The notes beneath the pieces were generated by a model. The model worked only from the letters and a program-made list of their open reading frames with translations, ran no database searches and had not been told where the DNA came from. 64,000 nucleotides of DNA from Mycobacterium bourgelatii (GTDB lineage: Bacteria; Actinomycetota; Actinomycetes; Mycobacteriales; Mycobacteriaceae). The DNA lies in contig NZ_BLKZ01000002.1 in the NCBI RefSeq assembly GCF_010723575.1, forward strand, positions 1 to 64,000. The letters are read 5' to 3'. Shown here in pieces: positions 57,091 through 64,000 of the stretch; the stretch's first letter is position 1; every line of letters begins with the position of its first letter. Both the position numbers and the translations under genes were made by a program.

Positions 57091-58236
57091 ATGGACCTGA
57101 CACTTGACGAAGAGACGCTGGCCTTTCAGGCCGAGGTGCGCGATTTCCTTGCGGCGAACCGTGAGTCGATCCCGACGAAGTCCTATGACAATGCCGAAGG
57201 ATTTGCCCAGCACCGGATCTGGGACCGGGTGCTGTATGACGCCGGCTTGTCGGTGATCACGTGGCCGAAGAAGTACGGCGGTCGGGACGCTCCACTGCTG
57301 CACTGGGTGGTGTACGAGGAAGAGTACTTCCGTGCCGGCGCGCCGGGACGGGCCAGCGCCAACGGCACCTCAATGCTGGCGCCGACCCTGTTCGCGCACG
57401 GCACCCAAGAACAGCTCGACCGGATCCTGCCGAAAATGGCCAGCGGGGAACAGATCTGGGCGCAGGCCTGGTCGGAGCCGGAATCTGGCAGCGACCTCGC
57501 GTCATTGCGGTCCACCGCCACCAAGACCGACGGCGGCTGGCTGCTCAACGGCCAGAAGATCTGGAGTTCGCGGGCGCCGTTCGCCGACATGGGGTTCGGC
57601 CTGTTCCGTTCCGACCCGGAATCCCAACGCCACCACGGGTTGACGTACTGCATGTTCGATCTCAAGGCAAAGGGCGTCACTGTGCGTCCGATCGTCCAAC
57701 TGGGCGGCGACACCGGATTTGGTGAGATCTTCCTGGACGACGTCTTCGTGCCCGACGAGGACGTCATCGGCACCCCGAACGACGGTTGGCGCGCCGCCAT
57801 GAGCACGTCGAGCAACGAGCGTGGCATGTCGCTGCGCAGCCCGGCGCGCTTCCTGGCCGCCGCGGAGCGACTGGTGCAGCTGTGGAAGGACAGCGGCTCA
57901 CCGCCGGAATTCGCCGACAGGGTTGCCGACGCATGGATCAAAGCGCAGGCCTACCGGTTGCAGACCTTCGGCACCGTGACCCGACTGGCCGCCGGCGGGG
58001 AGTTGGGCGCCGAATCGTCGGTCACCAAGGTGTTCTGGTCGGAACTCGACGTCGAATTGCATCAGACCGCACTCGACATCCGGGGCGCCCACGGCGAACT
58101 GGCCGGGCCGTGGACCGAAGGCCTGCTGTTTGCGCTGGGCGGCCCGATCTACGCCGGTACCAACGAGATTCAGCGCAACATCATTTCGGAACGCTTGTTG
58201 GGTCTGCCCCGCGAACCAAAAGGGGAGAAGCGGTAA
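57091..58236 (+). CDS. fadE31: Acyl-CoA dehydrogenase FadE31
   Basis: 381 residues from ATG 57091 (Rv3562). Alpha-type subunit of a heteromeric dehydrogenase for ring C/D CoA esters, paired with FadE32/FadE33. Seen: WSEPESGSDLASLRSTATKT, NGQKIWSSRAPFADMGF, and YAGTNEIQRNIISERLLGLPRE. Thirteen bp after fadD3; TAATG overlap with fadE32. Confidence 0.92.
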   Translation: MDLTLDEETLAFQAEVRDFLAANRESIPTKSYDNAEGFAQHRIWDRVLYDAGLSVITWPKKYGGRDAPLLHWVVYEEEYFRAGAPGRASANGTSMLAPTLFAHGTQEQLDRILPKMASGEQIWAQAWSEPESGSDLASLRSTATKTDGGWLLNGQKIWSSRAPFADMGFGLFRSDPESQRHHGLTYCMFDLKAKGVTVRPIVQLGGDTGFGEIFLDDVFVPDEDVIGTPNDGWRAAMSTSSNERGMSLRSPARFLAAAERLVQLWKDSGSPPEFADRVADAWIKAQAYRLQTFGTVTRLAAGGELGAESSVTKVFWSELDVELHQTALDIRGAHGELAGPWTEGLLFALGGPIYAGTNEIQRNIISERLLGLPREPKGEKR

Positions 58237-59183
58237 TGGACTTTGCCTTAGATGAACAGCAGCGCGACTTCGCGGCCAGCATCGACGCGGCGCTGGGCGC
58301 CGCGGATCTGCCCGCCGCGGTGCGCGCGTGGTCGGCGGGTGACTTCGCGCCCGGCCGCAAGGTGTGGGAGCAACTCGCCAATCTCGGCGTCACCGCCCTG
58401 ATCGTGCCGGAGAAGTTTGACGGCCTGGATGCTCATCCCGTCGATCTGGTGGTCGCGCTCGAACGACTCGGCCATTGGTGTGTTCCGGGCCCGGTCACCG
58501 AATCCATTGCCGTCGCACCGATCTTGCTCGCCGGCGACGACCGCAGCGAGGGCCTTGCTTCCGGTGAGTTGATCGCGACCGTTGCACAACCGCCGCAGGT
58601 GCCTTATGCCGTTGACGCCGACACGGCCGGGCTGGTGCTGGTGGTTGACGGTGGCCCCGATGCGGGGGAAGTCAGCGAAGCGACTGCCGGCGACAAGCAC
58701 GAATCCGTCGACCCGAGCCGCCACCTCTACGAAGTGGCGGCCACTGGCGCGACGTGGCAGGCGGACACTAAGCGCGCGTACGAGTTCGGCGCGTTGGCCA
58801 CCGCCGCCCAGTTGGTCGGAGCGGCCGAGGCGCTGTTGACCGCAGCCGTCGAGTACGCCAAGCAGCGGTCCCAGTTCGGCCGGGTGATCGGGTCGTATCA
58901 AGCGATCAAACACAAGCTCGCCGACGTACACATCGCCGTCGAATTGGCCCGACCGCTGGTTTACGGCGCGGCGCTGACGTTGGAACCTCGGGATGTGAGC
59001 GCCGCGAAGGCGGCGGCGGGCGAGGCGGCCCTGCTGGCCGCGCGATCGTCGTTGCAGACCCACGGCGCCATCGGGTTCACTCAAGAACACGACCTGTCGT
59101 TGTTGCTGCTGCGAGTGCAGGCCTTGCGGACGGCCTGGGGTACGCCCGAGGAACACCGGCGACGAGTGCTGGAGGCGCTATGA
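58236..59183 (+). CDS. fadE32: Acyl-CoA dehydrogenase FadE32
   Basis: 315 residues from ATG 58236 (Rv3563). Short (beta-type) acyl-CoA dehydrogenase subunit: MDFALDEQQRDFAASIDAAL start, VEYAKQRSQFGRVIGSYQAIKHKLAD, and QTHGAIGFTQEHDLSLLLLR near the end. A much longer frame runs into fadE31 on a different phase and is rejected. Its TGA overlaps the ATG of an 18-codon mini-frame that leads to fadE33. Confidence 0.91.
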   Translation: MDFALDEQQRDFAASIDAALGAADLPAAVRAWSAGDFAPGRKVWEQLANLGVTALIVPEKFDGLDAHPVDLVVALERLGHWCVPGPVTESIAVAPILLAGDDRSEGLASGELIATVAQPPQVPYAVDADTAGLVLVVDGGPDAGEVSEATAGDKHESVDPSRHLYEVAATGATWQADTKRAYEFGALATAAQLVGAAEALLTAAVEYAKQRSQFGRVIGSYQAIKHKLADVHIAVELARPLVYGAALTLEPRDVSAAKAAAGEAALLAARSSLQTHGAIGFTQEHDLSLLLLRVQALRTAWGTPEEHRRRVLEAL

Positions 59184-59236
59184 GTCGCGCCGGCGACGAT
59201 GCAGAGCACAGCGATGAAGAGGAGCGGCGCCAATGA
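59180..59236 (+). CDS. 18-codon mini-frame coupling fadE32 to fadE33
   Basis: ATG 59180 overlaps the fadE32 TGA (ATGA) and the mini-frame ends in a TGA at 59234-59236 that overlaps the fadE33 ATG (ATGA). The peptide is acidic (several Asp/Glu plus Arg). It spans the gap that otherwise separates two genes joined by overlaps elsewhere, so it may act as a translational coupler. Could be chance; no family. Confidence 0.35.
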   Translation: MSRAGDDAEHSDEEERRQ

Positions 59237-60192
59237 GTGAAGAACGGGAGTTGCTGCGCGAAACTGTGGCCGCGCTGGTCACCAAGCACGCCAGCCCCGC
59301 TGCGGTGCGCGCCGCCATGGAATCCGACCGCGGCTACGACGAGTCGCTGTGGAAGTTGTTGTGCGAGCAGGTTGGCGCCGCGGCTCTGGTGATACCGGAA
59401 GAGCTGGGCGGCGCCGGTGGTGAATTGGCCGACGCGGCAACGGTCTTACAGGAACTTGGTCGCGCACTCGTGCCGTCTCCCCTGCTGGGCACCACCCTTG
59501 CCGAACTCGCCCTGTTGTCCGTTGACGAGCCCGATGCCGAGACGTTGGAAGCGTTGGCCTCGGGAGAATCGATAGGCGCGCTCGTGCTCGACTCGGACTA
59601 TGTCGTCAACGGCGACGTCGCCGACGTCGTCGTCGCCACAGACGGCAAAGGCGGCAAGCTGAGCCGGTGGACACGGTTCAGCGCGGAGCCCGTCGTCACC
59701 ATGGACCCGACCCGCCGGTTGGCGAAGGTGCGAGCTGAAGAATCCGCCGACCTGGGTGCGGACCCTGGAATTGCGGACACAGCGGCGATTCTGCTGGCGG
59801 CCGAGCAGATCGGCGCCGCGGAACGCTGCCTCGAACTCACCGTGGAATACACCAAGAGCCGAGTGCAATTCGGCCGGCCGATCGGCAGTTTCCAGGCGCT
59901 CAAGCACCGGATGGCCGATCTCTACGTCAAAGTCGCCGCGGCCAAGGCGGTGGTTGACGAAGCGTGCAACGACCCGACCCCCACCAACGCCGCCACCGCA
60001 CGGCTGGCCGCCAGCGAGACATTGAGCACCGTCGCGGCCGAAGGCATTCAGCTGCACGGTGGCATCGCCATTACGTGGGAACACGACATGCACCTGTATT
60101 TCAAACGTGCACACGGCAGTACGCATCTCTTGGAGACACCGCGTGAGCTGCTGCGCCGGCTCGAAGCAGAAGTCTTGCCGGGAGTGCCGTGA
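59233..60192 (+). CDS. fadE33: Acyl-CoA dehydrogenase FadE33
   Basis: 319 residues from ATG 59233, GAAGAGGAG upstream (Rv3564). Second short-type acyl-CoA dehydrogenase: LLCEQVGAAALVIPEELGGAGGEL, VEYTKSRVQFGRPIGSFQALKHRMADLY, and QLHGGIAITWEHDMHLYFKRA near the C-terminus. Overlaps aspB (GTGA). Confidence 0.91.
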   Translation: MSEERELLRETVAALVTKHASPAAVRAAMESDRGYDESLWKLLCEQVGAAALVIPEELGGAGGELADAATVLQELGRALVPSPLLGTTLAELALLSVDEPDAETLEALASGESIGALVLDSDYVVNGDVADVVVATDGKGGKLSRWTRFSAEPVVTMDPTRRLAKVRAEESADLGADPGIADTAAILLAAEQIGAAERCLELTVEYTKSRVQFGRPIGSFQALKHRMADLYVKVAAAKAVVDEACNDPTPTNAATARLAASETLSTVAAEGIQLHGGIAITWEHDMHLYFKRAHGSTHLLETPRELLRRLEAEVLPGVP

Positions 60193-61355
60193 CCGATCAC
60201 GTCTCGCTGCGGGCCGGGATCCCACCGTTCTATGTGATGGATGTCTGGCTGGCTGCAGCGGAACGCCAGCGCACCCACGGCGATCTGGTCAACCTGTCCG
60301 CGGGGCAGCCGAGTGTCGGCGCCCCCGAGCCGGTACGGGCCGCCGCGGCGTCCGCCCTGCATCTCAACCAATTGGGTTACACCGTGGCGCTGGGTATCCC
60401 AGAACTCCGCGGTGCCATCGCGGCCGATTACCAACACAAGCACGGCATCGAAGTCGACCTCGACGCGGTGGTGGTCACCACGGGTTCGTCCGGCGGGTTC
60501 CTACTGGCCTTCCTAGCCTGCTTCGACGTCGGCGATCGGGTAGCGATGGCCAGTCCCGGCTACCCCTGCTACCGAAACATCCTGTCGGCACTCGGATGCG
60601 AGGTGGTGGAGATCGCGTGCGGCCCGGAGACGCGGTTCCAGCCCACGGCGCAGATGCTCGCCGAAATCGACCCGCCGGTGCAGGGGGTTATCGTTGCCAG
60701 CCCGGCCAATCCGACGGGAACGGTCATACCGCCCGAGGAGCTGGCGGCTATCGCATCGTGGTGCGACGAGACCGGCGCGCGACTGATCAGCGATGAGGTC
60801 TATCACGGGCTGGTTTACGAGGGCGCGCCGCAGACCAGCTGCGCCTGGCAGACGTCGCGGAATGCCGTGATAGTCAACAGCTTTTCCAAGTACTACGCGA
60901 TGACCGGTTGGCGGTTGGGCTGGCTGCTGGTACCAACCGAGCTCCGCCGTGCGGTCGACTGCCTGACCGGCAACTTCACCATCTGCCCGCCGGTGCTGTC
61001 GCAGATCGCGGCGGTGTCGGCGTTCACGCCGGAATCGAAGGCAGAAGCCGACGGGCACCTGGCGCATTACTCCGTCAATCGATCTCTGTTGCTCGACGGT
61101 TTGCGTGGCATCGGCGTCGAGAGGCTGGCCCCAACCGACGGTGCGTTCTACGTCTACGCCGACGTCGGCGACTTCACCAGAGATTCGCTGAGTTTCTGCT
61201 CAAAGCTGCTGGCCGACACCGGGGTTGCCATCGCCCCGGGCATCGACTTCGACCCGGCGCGCGGCGGGTCCTTCGTACGCCTTTCATTCGCCGGACCTAC
61301 CAGCGACATCGAAGAGGCCCTACACCGAATGGGGCCCTGGCTGTCGGCTCAGTAG
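60189..61355 (+). CDS. aspB: PLP-dependent aminotransferase AspB (Rv3565)
   Basis: 388 residues from GTG 60189. Fold type I aminotransferase: SAGQPSVGAPEPVRAAAASAL, SPANPTGTVIPPEELAAIA, SDEVYHGLVYEG, and the Schiff-base Lys 234 in VNSFSKYYAMTGWRLGW. Named AspB in H37Rv, but the amino donor in this locus is unproven. Last gene of the rightward run; its 3' end overlaps nat by 36 bp. Confidence 0.9.
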   Translation: MTDHVSLRAGIPPFYVMDVWLAAAERQRTHGDLVNLSAGQPSVGAPEPVRAAAASALHLNQLGYTVALGIPELRGAIAADYQHKHGIEVDLDAVVVTTGSSGGFLLAFLACFDVGDRVAMASPGYPCYRNILSALGCEVVEIACGPETRFQPTAQMLAEIDPPVQGVIVASPANPTGTVIPPEELAAIASWCDETGARLISDEVYHGLVYEGAPQTSCAWQTSRNAVIVNSFSKYYAMTGWRLGWLLVPTELRRAVDCLTGNFTICPPVLSQIAAVSAFTPESKAEADGHLAHYSVNRSLLLDGLRGIGVERLAPTDGAFYVYADVGDFTRDSLSFCSKLLADTGVAIAPGIDFDPARGGSFVRLSFAGPTSDIEEALHRMGPWLSAQ

Positions 61356-62171
61356 CTGGTCGATGCGGGCCACGAGCACATCGCGCTCGGCGGCATCGTC
61401 CACGTTGATTCCGAACCGGTCGCGGAGCGTGTCCACCACGGCGGCGGCGTCGTCGAGTAGGACCTTCTCGGATCCACTAGCACGGTGGATGGTCAGCTGG
61501 CGGCCGGACAGATTCAGCCGCGCATCGTCGGTGACCATCGCGGCGGTCACCTCCGTGACGAAGTGGGACGCCGGGCAGGTCGAGACATACCAGCTACCCA
61601 CCGTCAGATCGATCTGGGGACGGGTCTCGGTGGTGAACTCGTACAGCGACTGCCACTCACCACGGACCTGCGCCTGCAGCAGTAGGCCGTCACCGCGGTC
61701 CTCGAGTCGGTACGGCTCGTGCGTCGTCTGCTGGACGCCGCCGGTTTGCAGGCGGAGCGGTGACGTCGGCGTCTGGCCGCCGAAACCGACGTCCACCAGA
61801 TATGAGCCGTCCGAGCCCGGGAAAGTCACCCCCAAAACAGTGTGGGTCTGCGCGGGGACCGGTGCATCCGGCGGCAGCATCCAGACCACCCGGCCGGCGA
61901 AGCGTCGCACCTGGTAACCGAGTTCAGCCAGCACGTAACCCATCAGTCCGTTCTGCTCATAGCAGTAACCACCCCGCCGTCGGCTTACCAGCTTGTCGGC
62001 CAACGCATTTGGGCCCAGGTCGTCAACCGGCACACCCAGCAACGGATCGAGATTCTCGAACGGAATCGCTCGGGTGTGCGCCGTCACCAAAGCCTGCAGT
62101 GTCTCAAGCGTCGGCTCGGTGGTCCCGCGGTAGTTGACGCGGTCAAAGTATTCGGTCAGGTCCAATGCCAT
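61320..62171 (-). CDS. nat: Arylamine N-acetyltransferase
   Basis: 283 residues, same length as Rv3566c. Catalytic triad seen as Cys 70 (RGGYCYEQNG), His 110 (AQTHTVLGV) and Asp 127 (YLVDVGFGG). Acetylates or propionylates arylamines with acyl-CoA; in mycobacteria linked to cholesterol-derived propionyl-CoA and to isoniazid acetylation. In H37Rv it follows hsaB in the hsaACDB operon; here the upstream neighbour is a 13E12-family gene instead, 26 bp away. Confidence 0.95.
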   Translation of the reverse strand: MALDLTEYFDRVNYRGTTEPTLETLQALVTAHTRAIPFENLDPLLGVPVDDLGPNALADKLVSRRRGGYCYEQNGLMGYVLAELGYQVRRFAGRVVWMLPPDAPVPAQTHTVLGVTFPGSDGSYLVDVGFGGQTPTSPLRLQTGGVQQTTHEPYRLEDRGDGLLLQAQVRGEWQSLYEFTTETRPQIDLTVGSWYVSTCPASHFVTEVTAAMVTDDARLNLSGRQLTIHRASGSEKVLLDDAAAVVDTLRDRFGINVDDAAERDVLVARIDQLLSRQPGPHSV

Positions 62172-62197
62172 ATGGCCATTCTGACCCGACCGTCAGG

Positions 62198-63559
62198 TTA
62201 GAAATCCGGCGGTGGTTGCGCGGCGAATCGTTCCTCGTTGATGCGCCGTTCGGCCATGATGCGTGCATGGCGCTCGGCGGCACGGGTTCGCTTCCGCCGA
62301 GGCATCTTTAGCCCGCGTAACGCCATCGGCGTCGGTTGGCTCAGCGATTCGAAGAAGACACCGCCAGTAGGTTCGGTGCGGTAGATGTGGCCCGTCGGAC
62401 TGGTCCACACCACCGTGCCATCGGGTAGCTGGAGATCCAACCAGCCCGCTACCCCGGCATAGAAGGTCTTCAGCAGGTGGTGAAAACGGCAGAGTAGCTT
62501 GAGATTACACGCGTGCGTCGGACCCAGCGGGTAAGGGATCGTGTGGTCGATGTCGCAGACTGCTGCGGGTGCATCACATCCGGGGAATCGGCACGTGAGG
62601 TCCCGGCAGCGGACGAAGTCAGCGAGAGCCGCCGAGGGCCGGTATCCGGGTTCTGGGCTGAGCGGCGGAATAACCAAGTCCTTGAGCTTGGCGGTGGTGG
62701 CCAAGTCGCGCAGCAACGCCGGCGAGACCGGGCCGAACCCCGGCAGATATCCGGGGGCCTCGGAGTCACCGTCAATCGTCGCCCGCTCGGCCAAGACATG
62801 AATTACCACATTGGTGTCGGTCTTCCGTTGTGCAGCAGCACAATCGGACGAGCCACACTGGCACTGCAATCCATCCGCGCCGTCGACCAACGCCCGGAGG
62901 GCATCGGCACGCCGCTGTTCTTTGTTCCGGGGGTCTTCACGACACACGGTGTCGGCGAGCGCCTCGAGCTTCTGATCCAACGCAACTCCATCGCTGCCGT
63001 GCAGCTGCGCCCACACCTGTGCCATCCCATCACTGCTGGGCTTGACCTCTACGAAGCGAACATCGTCTCGTTCGGGCGGTACCCGAACGCCAGCTGGATC
63101 AGCGTGAACAACCCACATATCGATGCGTTCGCCAAGCTTCGCCGTTGACAGCCGCGTCCACTTCGGCGCGCGTCTGGCTATGGCCTGATCGAGCTCGGCG
63201 AGGATCTTCGGATCCTGCACCAGGTAAACGCGGGAGATCACCGTCGCCACCACTCGAAAACAGACGTCTCCTCGCGCGAATACCTCCGCGAGGCGTGGCA
63301 ACCGCTCGCGTAGCGCGATCGCGTAGCGGAGGTGCCCACTGGCCCTGGCTCGAGTGATGCGCAGGGCCGCGGAGATCTCGGCGACCACATTCGCGTGTCC
63401 ATCGATGGCCCATTGATCGCGCTCGGTGTCACCTACCGGAGCGCGGCGTGCATACAGTTCGCCTATTGCGGCCAGTTCTCTTGCGCACTGCACGTTTTGC
63501 TCGCGTGCCGCGGCGGCGATCGCGTCGACTACGTCGGCGTCCGTCTGTCCTTCGAACAT
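62198..63559 (-). CDS. 13E12-family DUF222/HNH endonuclease-like protein
   Basis: About 453 residues from ATG 63559 (MFEGQTDADVVDAI), the start typical of the family; a longer frame to 63598 is less likely. DUF222 in the first ~300 residues, then an HNH motif CRFPGCDAPAAVCDIDHTIPY with Asn-His-His downstream (NLKLLCRFHHLLK). These genes are dispersed, repetitive elements of mycobacteria (13E12 repeat family), often SOS-controlled. An SOS-like box overlaps the start. Sits between nat and the place where hsaB is expected. Confidence 0.88.
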   Translation of the reverse strand: MFEGQTDADVVDAIAAAAREQNVQCARELAAIGELYARRAPVGDTERDQWAIDGHANVVAEISAALRITRARASGHLRYAIALRERLPRLAEVFARGDVCFRVVATVISRVYLVQDPKILAELDQAIARRAPKWTRLSTAKLGERIDMWVVHADPAGVRVPPERDDVRFVEVKPSSDGMAQVWAQLHGSDGVALDQKLEALADTVCREDPRNKEQRRADALRALVDGADGLQCQCGSSDCAAAQRKTDTNVVIHVLAERATIDGDSEAPGYLPGFGPVSPALLRDLATTAKLKDLVIPPLSPEPGYRPSAALADFVRCRDLTCRFPGCDAPAAVCDIDHTIPYPLGPTHACNLKLLCRFHHLLKTFYAGVAGWLDLQLPDGTVVWTSPTGHIYRTEPTGGVFFESLSQPTPMALRGLKMPRRKRTRAAERHARIMAERRINEERFAAQPPPDF

Positions 63560-63567
63560 ACTTTCGA
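63552..63567. promoter_or_regulatory. SOS/LexA-like box overlapping the 13E12 start
   Basis: Plus strand TCGAAC-ATAC-TTTCGA; the mycobacterial LexA consensus is TCGAAC-N4-GTTCGA, so one mismatch. It overlaps the ATG (63557-63559). 13E12 genes with such boxes are known to be DNA-damage induced in M. tuberculosis. Confidence 0.6.
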
Positions 63568-63705
63568 TTGTACGAACGGTCGGTGACAAGATGGGCATCG
63601 TCGCGGGAGCGAGGCGAACCCCGCCGTTTTATCGATGTCGAATATGGGGATTCGGTAGGCACGGGCCGGGGTACAACCGCATACCCAACAACCTATGGAG
63701 CTCAA

Positions 63706-64000
63706 ATGAGTACCAGCAATATTGTCTGGATCGTCGTCGCCGTGGCGGTGATCGCGGTCGTCATCATCCTCGTCCTGGCCATGAACAGGGCGAAGCGTCG
63801 CCGCCAGCACCGGCAGGCCGAAGAGATTCGCGAGCAGGCCAGAATGCAGACCGCCGAGCTTGAGCGGCGCGAAGCACTGGCCAACGAAACCGCCGCCAAA
63901 GCGCGTGCGGCTCAGGCCGAGGCAGAGGTCAAGGCCGCGGAAGCCGCCAGACTGCAAGAGCAGGCGGCCGAGCACCAGAACGAAGCCACGACATCGCGCG
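63706..64000 (+). CDS. Membrane-anchored coiled-coil protein, 3' end beyond the window
   Basis: At least 98 residues. Residues about 6-26 are a hydrophobic helix (IVWIVVAVAVIAVVIILVL), followed by a basic RAKRRRQHR and a long Ala/Glu/Gln/Arg coiled coil (EEIREQARMQTAELERREAL). GGAG about 8 nt before ATG. Topology: short outside N-terminus, cytosolic coiled coil (positive-inside rule). Family not recognised. Confidence 0.75.
   Translation, partial: MSTSNIVWIVVAVAVIAVVIILVLAMNRAKRRRQHRQAEEIREQARMQTAELERREALANETAAKARAAQAEAEVKAAEAARLQEQAAEHQNEATTSR

Overview
The window is from a slow-growing Mycobacterium. It is high in GC, carries PE_PGRS and PPE-MPTR genes, and follows, in almost the same order, the cholesterol/sterol catabolism region that I remember as Rv3518c to Rv3566c in M. 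tuberculosis H37Rv. I cannot name the species. Gene names and H37Rv comparisons come from protein recognition and memory, not from a search.

Layout. 1-4505: the 3' part of a large PE_PGRS gene with ~330-bp tandem modules and three frame-disrupted patches. 4592-12725: cyp142 with an acetoacetate-decarboxylase-like gene, an F420-type oxidoreductase, then a DUF35-like gene, ltp4, ltp3 and a second luciferase-like oxidoreductase, and a gamma-carbonic anhydrase. 12851-17551: kshA, an Rv3527-like gene, and the leftward Rv3531c-Rv3530c-Rv3529c operon. 17554-19545: a group II intron between a KstR-type operator and the start codon of that operon. 19640-23061: a small secreted haemophore-like protein and leftward hsaE-hsaG-hsaF. 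23119-25708: kstD and the Rv3538-like hydratase. 25709-26911: a lone AbiEi/DUF559-like gene bracketed by a repeat family. 26912-32873: leftward cyp125-fadE28-fadE29-chsH2-chsH1-ltp2 (side-chain removal). 33019-35069: fadA5, an NTF2-like gene and ddn. 35161-42500: two SDRs, then echA20-ipdA-ipdB-ipdC and fdxB (ring C/D degradation). 42613-45787: an accessory group of a zinc dehydrogenase, an MpaB-like oxygenase, a TetR regulator and an orphan MbtH. 45838-47603: kstR2-fadA6. 47791-53490: three tandem PPE-MPTR genes with almost identical N-termini. 53562-61355: fadE30/ipdF leftward and fadD3-fadE31-fadE32-fadE33-aspB rightward. 61320-63559: nat and a 13E12-family DUF222/HNH gene. 63706-end: start of a membrane-anchored coiled-coil protein.

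How it works together. CYP125/CYP142 oxidise the sterol side chain. FadA5, FadE28-FadE29, ChsH1-ChsH2 and Ltp2 shorten it. KstD and KshA open ring B, HsaE-F-G finish the ring A/B products, and FadD3, FadE30, IpdF, IpdC, EchA20, IpdAB, FadE31-33 and FadA6 degrade rings C and D. Control is visible as KstR-type palindromes (T-nn-AAC-nn-GTT-nn-A) at 6536, 7714, 12807, 19553 (one mismatch), 23119 and 33019, and KstR2-type palindromes (A-n-CAAG-nn-CTTG-n-T) at 36870, 47619 and 55513.

Main oddities: the intron placed between an operator and its gene, with two offsetting frame slips in its reverse transcriptase; an N-terminal frame break in hsaF that leaves it without a start codon; the triplicated PPE genes; and accessory genes inserted where I recall PPE61/62, PPE63 and hsaB in H37Rv.
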